Below are positions 35,294 to 47,700 of a stretch of DNA of 64,000 nucleotides, piece after piece. Made by a program: the position numbers and the translations under genes. Source of the stretch: Fonsecaea monophora (Eukaryota; Ascomycota; Eurotiomycetes; Chaetothyriales; Herpotrichiellaceae); assembly GCF_001642475.1 (NCBI RefSeq), contig NW_019173945.1:186001-250000 (forward strand). Reading direction: 5' to 3'. The notes beneath the pieces were generated by a model. The model was not told the DNA's origin. It worked only from the letters and a program-made list of their open reading frames with translations, and made no database searches. Position 1 is the first letter of the stretch. Every line of letters starts with the position of its first letter.

Positions 35294-36384
35294 GACGGCT
35301 TTCCCGGTTATTCTGAAGGTACTGGTGCCTCGAGAAAACCCAGGTGTGGGAGACTGGAGAGACAGCCCTTAAAGAACACCAAGGCGCATGAGGCCGGAGA
35401 ACGAGACTGCGTCTCTAATATTCGAATGCTTCCACCTGTCGTCATAAGGCCTTCTGTCAGGCGACAGAATGCATGGATTACAACAACATAGTCCCGAACA
35501 AGAAGATAAAAGCACCAGTTTCATGCATAGCACCAATTAGTAGAGTGAGTTCTCAGTACTGACTCCGTTGTCCGTCCCGAGCATCAACCGTGGGAATGCT
35601 GATCGGACTAGAGAAGAATCTTAACCAAACCTTACCGTTGAAGTAATCTGTCTAGACTTGCCCACGTGCTCCTTCGGGTCGCACATGGTGCGTGCCAGAA
35701 TGTCCAGCATCGATAACATGACCGAAACGAAACCCAGAAAGGGTTATATACTGGGGAGTTATGTAGATGGCGGACCGAGCTGTCTAGTCAGTCGGACGTG
35801 CGACCGCGGATGCCTGCGACTGGTCGCAACGAAGTCTAGGAGGTGATCACCCGAGACTACCTGAACTTAGAAGGTCTGCACCCAGCCGTATACTGGATGT
35901 TGCGAGGGAAGCACATCTTGACGGGTAAGATGGCCGTTGTCTGAGTAGAGACATCACTAGACAGGGCAGATCTGGCATTATACCAGGGCAAAGAGTGGCA
36001 GGAGCTAGCTTTCGACGTAAGAAGTACCCATTCGAACTTGAGCGGCCATTGCATAGAGATGTTATTTCCTCGTTGGCTAGGTCACTAAAGATGAATGAGA
36101 GGAAGATGTTCTCAAAGCATTTTGCCGAAATGTGGAGAGATCTCAAGGTTCTCCAAAGCGGAAAGTCAAACGACCTTCGTCGACATCAGACCAAGAAATT
36201 CCGACTGGCACCACGAAACACACCAGTCCTTGACTTGCTCATCCAGACTCTGCTCTCTGCTTAATTTTCGAAAGAGTTCGAGACCGTTTCTTCCCAACCT
36301 GCTCAACACCCCCAGGGCCTCTTTAGCTGGCAGTCTGCTCTCAAGACCCTCACCCCGACACAAACCACTTCCTACTTTTCCACA
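35294..36384. other. Divergent spacer between MFS and Tom5 genes
   Basis: No gene seen. The 130 bases before the Tom5 ATG are C/T-rich, as expected for a leader. Confidence 0.55.
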
Positions 36385-36876
36385 ATGTTTGGCGGACGTA
36401 AGTCTCCCTTCCGAAACCCTCCAGGCGCTTATCTTCCTTCACATGTCCATCGCGAGTTGGCGATTATCACGGGCTGACAATCTGTGTCCTGAAACAGCGC
36501 ACGAACAGCTCTCCGAGAAAGAGATCCGCGAGGGCGAGGCTCAAGCCACTGCCCAAGTGCAATTCTTCACCGTTGCCTGCATCGCACTCTGGTTCTGTAC
36601 GTTACCTCCACCCCCTGTTCAACTTTTCCTCGAAAACCCTCGTCCTGTCACGTTCTGCCGGGAGATTGTCCAGTTCGGGAATCTAGCGCAGAGAACAAGT
36701 AGTGCACCCGACCGCGGAAAGAACAAGGAAAAGGCGGGAATGAGAACCCAAAAAATCCAAATCTGTTGAGCCAAAAAACGAAAACACAAATATAGAAATG
36801 TTCGAGCCTGACCGATGCTGACATCTTTGGGAACTAGCCCCTCACGTTGTCGACTGGGCGAGCAAACTCTTCTAAG
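36385..36876 (+). CDS. TOM5: Tom5, small subunit of the mitochondrial outer-membrane translocase
   Basis: Tail-anchored outer-membrane subunit of the TOM complex that stabilises the Tom40 channel. The coding sequence is only 150 nt in three exons: 36385-36397, 36498-36596 and 36839-36876, with GTAAGT..CAG and GTACGT..TAG introns of 100 and 242 bp. The 49-residue product starts MFGGPHEQLSEKEIREGEA, has one hydrophobic helix (about 25-38: VQFFTVACIALWF) and ends SPHVVDWASKLF. The MFGG start, the acidic amphipathic segment and the xPxVVDxxxKLF end match fungal Tom5. Its size means it is missed by ordinary length cut-offs, and a longer unrelated frame overlaps it. All three junctions keep the frame exactly, which supports the model. 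Confidence 0.9.
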
Positions 36877-37306
36877 ACTACCCTGTCGATTTCAGCTTTC
36901 GATGCCTTGCTAGTACCATTACCCGACTGGCAAACAAGAGTTGCGTCCCTCCCGAATCAGATGGGCCACAGGGCATGCAAATGAGCAAGCTCCCCCGCTA
37001 AAGCAGGCCCCGGTATATCGAGATGAGGATCAGGCAGGAGGGAAACCTCTCTGTACATTAGCTTGTATACTATCGTTCTCTAGAGAACAGCAGCTGGGAC
37101 CGTCTGACTCTTGTTCGAACGGGTATTATTGTTGATGCAGACGACATCTTCTCAATTCATGGATCTCAAATGTTGTTGACAGTCTCTATTCATGTGTTGT
37201 TGCTTCGCCTTGTTTTGACCTTGCACGCAAGTGGTGCACCACACCAGCACGTACCGGCCCTGGCCAACTGTTTGCGCCCTATTTGTTCCTGTTTCCTACC
37301 TTTCGA
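36877..37306. other. Convergent spacer Tom5/Nup57
   Basis: Three-prime flanks of both genes. Nothing else seen. Confidence 0.6.
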
Positions 37307-38701
37307 TTACCTCCGCCTGGGGATATCATTATCTCTGTCCCTCGAAATCTTCTCCCATTCGTCAAATTCTTGCTGTACGAGTTCCAATTCTTTCTGTAGA
37401 TGTCGTAGCTGAATTTCGTAGGCTTCCAGTGTCTGCGTAGTTGGGAGAAGTCAGTAATTGCGTTGTTTCTGCTCCAGGGCTCAGTTACTCACCTTCTTAG
37501 CAGCTTTGGTAGTTTCCTCGTCCAGTGTTGTGTCTTCCCCGTTGGTGGCACCCGCAGGTGCGAGCTTCTCCATTTCGACCTTGAGCCGCTTCGCGCGTTC
37601 ACGAATCCCCAACATCCTCGCCCAGACTTCTTGCTCTCGTGCATTGAGAGAGGGGTCAAAGACCTCGCGTTGTAACTTCTCCAATTTCGCTTTCAATTCC
37701 TCTTCAGCGTTATCCATCACATAGCCTCGATTGCGCAAGATTTGGACTTTGACTGCCAGTACTAGCGTCCGCTGGGCTGCCGAGGCTTGTCGTCTCTTAC
37801 AGTCTTCCAACCGTGTAGCCACATTCTGGCGATGTTTGTCCAATTGTACGTCGAGTGATGTATTGATTTCCTGGAGCATCATGTTGCATCTCTGGACGGC
37901 CTCCATTTGTATCTGAGCTTTGCGGCCTAGTTGGAAAAATCCTTGCACCAAAAGAGGTACCCAGTCAGGTCCCGGTCTTCGGGAAACTGCTTCTTCCCAC
38001 TTGTCTTCATCTTCTCCCGGCCCCGGGCGGTATTTCAATGCATCTGTCTCACTCTCCACATGCTGGTATAGGTACGTCCGCAGGGGTGAGGATAAACTGG
38101 TGGGGTCCCACTTGTTCTTGACGATGTTCATCTGTACTGGTATTGATCTGTAGACATTGAGGCCACGTCCTTCCTCCCATAGTGACTGGGTTCCCGGTTG
38201 TCCTTGTTGCGATTGTCCGAACCTCAGCGTCTGGTCTAGAGGTCGCTGTGGCTGCTGCTGAGGTTGCTGTTGTGACTGACCAAACCCAAACGCGCTTTGT
38301 TGTTGCGGCTGAGTCGCAGTGCCAAATAGGCCACCCGGTTGCTGCTGAGATTGTGTCGCGCCAAATAGACCACCCGGTTGCTGCTGAGATTGTGTCGCTC
38401 CAAACAGGCCTCCAGACTGCTGCTGGGGCTGCGATCCAAGCCCAAACAGACCTCCACCCTGTTGTGTCTGCGTAGATGTGCTAAACAAACCACCTCCTTG
38501 TTGAGGCTGCGATTTGGGACCGCCCAAGCTGAATGTCGGTAAACTGCTCTGTTGCTGTGACTGCTGTGTTTGTTGCGTCTGCGGCTGACCGAAGAGAGAC
38601 GTCGAGTTGGCCGGTTGGCTGGAGGAAGGATTATTGAAGGAGAAGAAGCCAGTTTTCGCAGGCTGCGCCTGGTTCGTAGTTGAGGCCCCGAAGAGACTCA
38701 T
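37307..38701 (-). CDS. NUP57: FG nucleoporin Nup57/Nup54
   Basis: Central-channel nucleoporin of the Nsp1-Nup57-Nup49 (mammalian Nup62-54-58) complex. Start ATG at 38699-38701. Exon 1 is 37493-38701, a 60-bp intron lies at 37433-37492, and exon 2 is 37307-37432; 444 residues. Residues 1-165 are a Gln-rich FG domain with SLFG and GLFG units, including tandem copies of SQQQPGGLFGATQ. The structured part follows: YRSIPVQMNIVKNKWDP, DALKYRPGPGEDEDKWEEA (the Nup54 alpha/beta region), then long coiled coils from about 270 to 440. Exon 2 adds the last coiled segment (TLEAYEIQLRHLQKELELVQ) and a basic end. Without the intron the protein would stop prematurely after AKKVSN. Confidence 0.93.
38325..38410. 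repeat. Tandem DNA repeat encoding GLFG units
   Basis: Near-identical copies of a unit of about 42 bp (CCACCCGGTTGCTGCTGAGA with flanks) lie side by side in the FG part of the nucleoporin gene. They encode repeated Q-rich GGLFGATQ modules. Repeat number is likely to vary. Confidence 0.8.
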
Positions 38702-41700
38702 CGTACACGCCGTTCGTCGTTTGTGCAAAATTCAAGCCCAGCCCGGCGCAATTACGAAGGACGTTGGCCCTATCCACGGCACTACTCAGTTCTTGAACCG
38801 GGAGTAGATACCTGTCGTGAATGAAGAAAAAGACGTGACGATCTCGCTGGCATTGCTCAATCCGGGGAAGGTGTCGCTAACGCGCGAGTCTTGGAGACGC
38901 GAAAAATCGCAACGGAAGAATATTTCTCCATCATCACACAATGCAAAGGGCTTGGCGTCCAATATTATGGTCTTTTGGCTCTGGGTGCATCACAACACGA
39001 CACTGTGATTCGAGTAGCTATCGAATAAGAATCCGATATACCCCAGAAACAAGTGCTTGGTCGCATACGCCTGGAGTTCCTGGTATGCGACACCATTCTA
39101 TTACCTCACAGAGTGCCCAACCTGGGGGAATTGGTGTGTTCATTGGACCAGAGATTAGCATCTCTTTTAGAAAACGCATTACGAAGCCGTGGCCTTGTCC
39201 ACGAGAGATGACCTCCTTCCGATTCCTCCATCAGAAAACCGCTTACGCGACGCCATCACAACCGCCTCGTATCCAGCGTAGTTATGCTATAGCATCGCAA
39301 CAAGATATCTCCAACCCGTGGCAGATGCACACGGTAGACAGGACCTTTGCTGCAACTATTCCCCCTCTTACTGTGCAGCGGAACTTGTGCTGGGGTGAAC
39401 AGTCACCTAGAAATCATTACCATATACATGCCTATTCTCAGCCTGACCCGAGCGAAACGGACGATCTTTGCGAGGTGGCCAATGGTTGTCTGTATGGCTT
39501 GGACACCTGAGGCCGACGATCCCCGAAGGCAGAGGCGATTTCGCGTAGACTGAAGGATGCAGTCTGATTTCGTGGACACATAGAATCGCACCTGCAGCCC
39601 GTTGCAGCCGGGTCGAGCCACATTGGGCGCCATTCACTTGAGTGCAGCGGCCGTGGTGAAACAGTGAGCAGAATCCACTCAAGGGAACCCGCCAGACGAC
39701 CAGGCTCTTAAGTACCAACACACTGGCGGGGATTTCGACCGAGGATATTCCAGGCTGTTGTTTACACCCATCATAATATTTTCCACATCCAGACAATGAC
39801 AGCCTACAGCAACCAAAGCCATGGGAAAAGCTCCACAGGGTAAGGGCGAAGCTCCATAAAATGGATTTCAGATCTGCCAATGAACAGAGCGGAATTTGAA
39901 TGCGGCTCGGGCTTGAAGAGGGTTGATGTGTTCATTCTGCATGCAGGGTCCCGCCAGGAACAGGGGACAAGAGCTTCAGAGTGTCCGATTTCGGATGGGC
40001 GACTTTAGTGCCGCCGAGCGAGCGGCACTTGGGTGGCCGCATCAGCATGGGTGTTCCCACTTCTGATTGGTTTCTAGGCTATTGAAAGTTCATGATCTCT
40101 TCGAGAGCCGATGGATGGTGGAATGAGTAAAGTAAATCAGCCGAAATCTAACTGGTCCTTCCGCGGCGACTCGTTGCTCGCGAGGGGCGCTGTGGTACCA
40201 GGGCGAAAATACCCAGCAATTCATACATGGCACTGGCTCGCTTCGACTGGAGCTGTGTGATGCAACCTGATCAGCCATCTCCCCCGTGCATGTTACCAGC
40301 TGGCGAACGCCCCCCAGCGTGGGGTGCGTCTTCCCAGCAACAGGACGGAAGCACCGCTTTCATGCAAAAAACCTCTTGGACATGAAGGATCTCTCGTGAC
40401 AGCGCTTTTTCAATATCGCATTGTGAATGGCGACAGAATATGTGGCTAGTTTTTTAGGGCAAACACATCCTGCTCGCTGCTGGCCTTGTAAGTCAGCAGG
40501 AGCCCATAACTTCTTTCAGTAGCTTCTTCTATTCTCGCAAGAAAGCAGGGCGTGAGAATTTTCTTTTTCCGTTGTTTGCAGTAGTCATGGCCCGGGCAAT
40601 GCCGGAAGAGGATTTTTGACTGTCAGGTGTGCTCGGTGTATGTAGTACAATGCGCGCCCGGGTTCTGTCTGAGAGGCTCGCGGTAAAGGCCGTTGGGTCG
40701 AAGCAGCGCACTTCACGCCCGTCATCTCTGGTTGGCCTGGAATGTAAGCGAGGAGCAGAAGCATATTGGGGAAATCTGATGCGTCTAGACTTTTTTGCAG
40801 GTGGAGTGCAGCTAGGGCTATGACACACAGGAACTGGATGGACAAGCTTACCTAGGTATGAGAATGAGTGGCACCAGTGGCACCAGTCAGTGCCCTGGAG
40901 ATGGACTGAGGAGGAGGGCGCCGGTCACGGCCAAAAATTTTCTACAGCTTGAGATTCCAAGATGTAATGTAGTGGAAAAGCGATGATGGTGATTGGTTGG
41001 CGCGGTTCTTATCAGCACATGCATCGTGATGGAGAGGTTGGGAGGATAACGCCATGCCACCTATCGGATGCCTCCAAACAAGCTGCCCATGATGCAGAAC
41101 TGCGTAGCTGCCTTCCGAGCGCCCCCCACTAACAATCTTGGGGCTGCCCCCCACCTTGGAAACTGGTGCTCCCAGCTTATTCTGGGACTGCTTGCTTCAC
41201 ACTTTGTTGCTGTAACGATCGGGTTCGAGGTGAAGTTTTTTTACCTGCCAGAACAGTCCGTGCTTTGTAAACCACGAATCCTCGACCTAGTGCATCTAGC
41301 GAAGGTGGTCCTCCATTTGCCGACATCACATGCTGGATCAGCCTGTCGCAACCACTCTCCGCGTCGTCTATACTGCCAGTGGCCAATTCTCCTTGCGCAC
41401 TGACACTAACTGACGAGGGTAGAAAGTTCTGCACTGTCGAAATTCCAACCCCACACCTTTGGTCGCTGGACTGACATTGCCTGACCCAAAATTCTTCTTT
41501 TCTTCCTCTCGTCCACACCCTCTACCCGTTCATCCTTCTGTCTTCTTTGCTTTCAGCTCGACACTGCCTCGACCTGACAGTCCTCCTCCGAACACACTTG
41601 CGGGTGCTGGAGCTCACCATACAGAGAGACAGCCTCCTTGCTGCCGGACATCAGACCATCCACTGCCCTGGTGCAGCGTTTCCTCTATTCCAACAAAAAC

Positions 41701-41787
41701 AACACCAACGACCAACCTGACAGCAGTTGCTGCCCGTCTCTCCTCTATACTCTCCTTCAGAAAACGCCGTCGCTAGTCGACCATAGG
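38702..41787. other. 3.1 kb spacer between Nup57 and glutamate synthase
   Basis: The left end is the Nup57 promoter and holds a possible gene relic (separate entry). From about 39650 to 41450 I see no gene; two ATTGG/CCAAT words occur near 40066 and 40991. The last 300 bases before 41788 are C/T- and CA-rich, typical of a long leader for the glutamate synthase gene. Confidence 0.55.
38825..39286 (+). pseudogene. Possible decayed protein gene of unknown family
   Basis: One plus-strand frame reads protein-like from 38825 (RRDDLAGIAQSGEG, then TRKIATEEYFSII, then QYYGLLALGASQHDTVIRV). It meets a TAA at about 39027 and continues in the same frame (GRIRLEFLVCDTILLPHRVPNLGELV, then LLENALRSRGLVHER) to a TGA near 39207. 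It then appears to resume in another frame (DDLLPIPPSENRLRDAITTASY). There is no ATG start. The mix of hydrophobic helices and charged residues is unlike random translation, so a pseudogene is plausible; I cannot name the family. Confidence 0.3.
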
Positions 41788-44700
41788 ATGGGCTCAGTAG
41801 CCGAGGAACGAAGACAGCAAGAGATCGATATATCAGAGGTCCAGGAAGAGTACACTCCGTACCAGCCCGACAAGGGCTATGGCTGGGGTGAGGCTTTGCC
41901 AGAGAAGCAAGGTCTGTACGACCCTGGCCTCGAGAAAGATGCCTGCGGTGTAGGCTTTGCCGCGTAAGATTCACTCTAGGAGGAAACGCCTTTACAAACC
42001 TTGGGTTGCTGACACATATTCTAGCAATATCAAGGGCAAGGCGAGCCACAAGATCATCAGCGATGGTAGGTTTCGCTCCCATAAGTATTCTCTGGGCCAT
42101 GAGACTGATTTTCATCAGCGCGGAACCTCCTATGTAACATGACCCATCGGGGTGCCGTTGGTTCAGATGCACGAGATGGCGACGGTGCGGGTGTCATGAC
42201 ATCCATTCCTCATAAATTCTTCGTCAAGAACTTTGCTCGCGAAGTCGGAGTAGAGCTACCTCCCCTGGGCCAATATGCAGCGGGAAACCTCTTTTTCAAA
42301 CCCGACACTGAGATGCTGAAACATGCTACCCTCAGCTTCGAAGAGGCCGCACAGTCACTAGGTCTGCGCACACTGGGTTGGCGAGAGGTTCCCCGGGACT
42401 CCACCCTGCTTGGTCCTGCGGCGTTGTCGCGCGAGCCCATCATCCTGCAACCGTTCGTCGTCCTGACCTCCGCTTACGGCACTGGCAACAAACCTGAAAT
42501 CACCGACCCTGAACAATTCGATGACGTCGAGTTCGAGCGGCGACTCTATATCCTAAGAAAGACTGTCTCGCACGATCCGCGGTGGAAACCATGGTTCTAT
42601 GTTTGCTCTCTAAGCAACAGAAACATCGTCTACAAGGGGCAGCTGGCTCCGGTCCAAGTTTATCAATACTTCCATGACCTTGTTTCGGTGGACTATGAAG
42701 GCCACTTCGCTCTGGTACACTCCCGTTTCTCCACCAACACATTTCCCTCGTGGGATCGATCACAGCCGCTTCGATGGCTCGCTCACAATGGAGAGATCAA
42801 CACGCTCAGAGGGAACAAGAACTGGATGAGAGCGCGAGAGGGTGTCTTGAAGTCTGACCTATTCGGCGAAGAGCTCGAGAAGCTCTTCCCTATTGTCGAG
42901 GATGGAGGCTCTGATTCCGCTGCATTTGACAATGTCCTGGAGCTTTTGGTGATGAACAGAGTGCTTTCTTTGCCCGAAGCGGTCATGATGATGGTTCCCG
43001 AGGCGTGGCAGGGTAATCCCGCCATCGATCCCGCGAAAGCCGCCTTCTACGAATATGCTGCCTGTTTGATGGAGCCGTGGGATGGTCCCGCTCTATTTAC
43101 CTTCTCGGACGGCAGGTACTGTGGCGCTAACTTGGATCGAAATGGTCTTAGACCGTGCCGCTACTACGTGACGGACGATGATAGGATCATCTGCGCCTCG
43201 GAAGTTGGTACAATTGCCATCGAACCGGAACGAGTGATCATCAAGGGTCGCCTGCAGCCGGGAAAGATGCTGTTGGTCGACACCCAGGCAGGTCGTATCA
43301 TCGACGATGCCGAACTCAAGGCCACTGTTGCAAACAGACAACCTTTCCAACAATGGCTGAACAAGAACTTGATGAAGATGCCTCAGGTATATGAGGCGAT
43401 CAGCAAGGAGGTCGATTTGAACTACAAGCTCACAGAATCCACCATCCAAGAAGATCCTCGACTTCGAGCCTTTGGCTACTCGTTCGAGCAGGTCAGTTTG
43501 CTGCTTGGACCTATGGCCGCTGACTCCAAGGAAGCCCTCGGTTCAATGGGCAACGATGCACCGCTCGCATGCCTTGCACAGCAACCCCGGCTCCTCTATG
43601 AGTACTTCAGACAACTTTTCGCCCAGGTGACCAATCCTCCGATAGATCCCATTCGAGAAGCAATCGTCATGTCTCTCGAGTGTTACGTGGGCCCTCAAGG
43701 CAATCTCCTGGAGATGGATGAATCTCAGTGTGGCCGGCTCTTGCTCCCTTCTCCAATCCTCGAGACTGAGACATTCAACGCCATCAAGAACATTTATCGA
43801 TACAACCCGGAGTGGACTGTGAGAACAATTGACATCACGTTCGATAAGTGGTCAGGCGTTGATGGCTACATGAAGGCCCTGGACGATATCTGCGATGAAG
43901 CTACCAAGGCAATTGACGAGGCGACAAGGTCATTATTCTGTCTGACCGAGCAACATCCGAAGATAGAGTGCCCGTGTCCTCGCTTCTCGCCACTGGAATG
44001 GTGCACCATCACTTGGTTCGAAACAAGTGGAGATCTCGCGCGGCTCTCATCATCGAAACAGCAGAAGCACGAGAGGTGCACCATATGTGCGTACTCGTCG
44101 GCTATGGTGCTGATGGTATCAACCCATACCTTGCTATGGAATGCATCCTCAAGATGAACCAGCAGGGGCTGATCAAGAAGAAATTGACCGATCAACAAAT
44201 CATTGCCAACTATAAAGCATCTTGTGATGGTGGCATTCTAAAAGTCATGAGTAAGATGGGTATCTCGACCCTGCAATCTTACAAGGGTGCACAAATTTTC
44301 GAAGCTCTTGGGATTGATGACACTGTTGTTGATAGATGTTTTACTGGCACCGCCACTCGTGTGCGCGGCATGACATTTGAGCTCATCGCGCAAGATGCCT
44401 TCGCATTACACGAGAGAGGATATCCATCTCGACACGTCAGAGAAATCCCTGGTTTGCCAGAATCCGGGGAATATCATTGGCGAGACGGTGGCCAGCCTCA
44501 CATCAATGACCCGGTCAGTATTGCAAACATTCAGGACGCCGTCAGAACCAAGAACGACAAGTCGTACGAGGCCTATTCTCTTTCAGAATACGAGCAGATC
44601 AAGAGCTGCACTCTCCGTGGAATGCTTGATTTTGACTTCGAGCAGCGTGCTCCTGTGCCGATTGATCAGGTTGAGCCGTGGACAGAGATTGTGCGACGTT

Positions 44701-47700
44701 TCGTTACCGGTGCTATGTCCTATGGTTCCATCTCGATGGAGGCGCATTCCACACTGGCCGTGGCTATGAACCGACTTGGTGGCAAATCCAATACCGGCGA
44801 AGGCGGCGAGGATCCAGAACGAAGTTTGCAGATGGCGAACGGCGATTCCATGCGCTCTGCCATTAAACAGATCGCATCCGGTCGATTTGGCGTCACGTCA
44901 AACTACCTAGCCGACGCTGATGAGCTTCAGATCAAGATGGCTCAAGGCGCCAAACCCGGCGAGGGAGGTGAGTTACCTGGTCACAAAGTCTCTGAGCCGA
45001 TTGCCCGCACTCGACATTCTACTCCCGGTGTCGGTCTCATCTCTCCACCTCCCCACCACGATATCTACTCTATCGAGGATCTGAAGCAGTTGATTTACGA
45101 TCTCAAGTGCTCCAATCCGCGGTCCAGGGTGTCTGTCAAGTTGGTGTCCGAGGTCGGTGTCGGTATTGTCGCAGCAGGTGTCGCAAAAGCCAAGGCTGAC
45201 CACATTCTGATCTCTGGTCACGATGGTGGCACTGGCGCTTCAAGGTGGACTGGTATCAAGTATGCCGGCCTTCCGTGGGAACTTGGTCTAGCTGAAACCC
45301 ACCAAACTCTGGTGCTCAATGATCTACGAGGTCGAGTCATTGTCCAAACCGATGGCCAGCTCCGCACTGGTCGCGATGTTGCAATTGCCTGTCTGCTTGG
45401 GGCCGAAGAATGGGGCTTCGCTACAACACCACTGATTTCCATGGGCTGTATTATGATGCGCAAGTGCCAGTATGAACATCCACCCCCTCGATTCTACTAC
45501 GTGCTAACAGATTTGCAGTTTGAACACCTGTCCGGTTGGTATCGCTACTCAAGACCCTCTCCTTCGAAAGAAGTTTGAGGGTACTCCTGAGCATGTCATC
45601 AACTTCTTTTATTACGTCGCGAACGAACTCCGTGCGATCATGGCCCAGCTTGGATTGAGGACGGTCAATGAAATGGTCGGACATGCAGAGCTTTTGAGAG
45701 TGCGCGAAGATCTACGAACGGAGAAAACTCAGAATATCGATCTGTCCCTCATTCTCACGCCGGCACATTCTATCCGGCCTGGCGTCGCGACCTACAACGT
45801 CCGAAAGCAAGACCACAAACTCCACACTCGCTTGGACAACAAGCTGATTTCCGAATCCGAGCTTGCTCTGGAGAAGGGGCTCCCCTGCCGAATAGAGACT
45901 GACATTGTCAACACCGATCGTGCACTAGGTGCCACATTGTCATACCAAATCAGCAAGCGCTATGGTGAAGCCGGTCTCCCTCAGGACACTATTCACGTCA
46001 ACATCCGAGGCTCTGCCGGTCAATCGTTCGGAGCTTATCTCGCGCCAGGTGTTACTCTCGAATTGGAAGGCGACGCCAATGACTACGTTGGCAAGGGTCT
46101 TTCGGGTGGCCGTTTGATCATCTACCCCCCTCGTAGTGCTGTTTTCAAGGCCGAGGAGAATATTTTGATTGGCAACGTCTGTCTCTATGGTGCCACAAGT
46201 GGTACGTGCTATTTCAGGGGTGTGGCTGCCGAGCGCTTCGCCGTGCGAAACTCGGGTGCCAATGCCGTTGTCGAAGGTGTGGGCGATCACGGTTGTGAGT
46301 ACATGACCGGCGGTCGTGTTGTCATTCTGGGCAGCACTGGACGTAACTTCGCCGCTGGAATGTCTGGTGGGATTGCGTATGTTCTCGACATGAACCAAGA
46401 CTTCCACTCCAAGATCAACATGGAAATGGTGGAAGTGTCGGGTGTCGAAACCCCCGAGGAGATCGCGTTCCTTCGGGGTATGATCGAGGACCATCATCAC
46501 TACACTGGCTCCGAGTTGGCTGCACGTATCCTACTTGAATTCAATCGAGCGCTCCCGCGCTTCGTCAAAATTCTACCCACGGATTACAAGAGGGTGTTGG
46601 CGGAGCAGGCTAAGAAGGCCGAAGAAGCAAAGAAAGCAGAGTACCCTTTGCCGATACTACCAGGCAACCCTGTCCGCAACCTTCATCAAGAACAGCGTGA
46701 TGCTGCTGCCGAGAAAGAGGCCAAGCAGAAGAAAGCAAACATGCTCGACATCGAGGAAGGCATTAATGGTGATGCAGATCAAGCCAAGCACAAAGCTGCT
46801 TTGGTTCTTGACAAGACTCGAGGTTTCATGAAGTATTCTCGCCGGAGCGAGAAATACCGCAACCCGAAGACTCGGGTCAAGGACTGGGCCGAGCTCTCTT
46901 CAAGGTTGAACGAAGACGAACTGAAGTATCAATCTGCTCGATGCATGGACTGTGGTGTCCCATTCTGTCAATCAGACACTGGATGTCCAATTTCCAACAT
47001 CATCCCCAAATGGAACGAGTTGGTATTTTCCGGCGCATGGAAAGATGCCCTCAATCGTCTCCTCATGACCAACAACTTCCCCGAGTTCACCGGTCGGGTT
47101 TGCCCTGCTCCGTGTGAAGGAGCTTGTGTCCTGGGGATCAACGAAGATCCGGTTGGTATCAAGAGCATTGAATGCGCCATCATCGACAAAGGATTCGAGA
47201 TGGGCTGGATGGTACCAAACCCGCCCCAAGAACGGACCGGCAAAAAAGTCGCTGTCATTGGATCGGGTCCAGCAGGTCTCGCTGCAGCTGATCAACTCAA
47301 TCGTGTTGGGCATAGTGTCACAGTCTACGAAAAGTCCGATCGCGCTGGCGGCTTACTGATGTATGGCATCCCTAACATGAAACTCGACAAACGAATTGTG
47401 CAACGACGAGTTGATTTCATGGCCGCTGAGGGTGTTAAATTTGAGACTGGGGTAATGGTTGGTCCTGGGGAGAAGGTCAGTCTTGAGTCTCTGCGCCAGG
47501 ACAACGACGCGGTGATTATCTCTACCGGTGCCCAAGTTCCTCGTGACCTCAAGATCAAGAATCGAGAAGCTGAAGGTATCCATTTTGCGATGGAATTCTT
47601 GCATGCAAACACAAAGTCGTTACTTGATTCTCAGCTGGGTGATGGTCATTACATCTCTGCGAAAGACAAACATGTTATTGTCATCGGTGGCGGAGATACC

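Noticed and set aside
35700..35880. GC-rich segment that looked like a structured RNA
   Set aside because: Does not match 5S rRNA, tRNA or snRNA signatures that I know, and no clear stem set could be drawn.
36095..36769. 224-codon plus-strand frame
   Set aside because: Overlaps the Tom5 exons in another frame and reads through both introns; no recognisable domain.
43921..43968. An intron as explanation of the glutamate synthase frame break
   Set aside because: No GT-AG pair removes the shift without deleting residues that match the family on both sides; a single missing base fits exactly.
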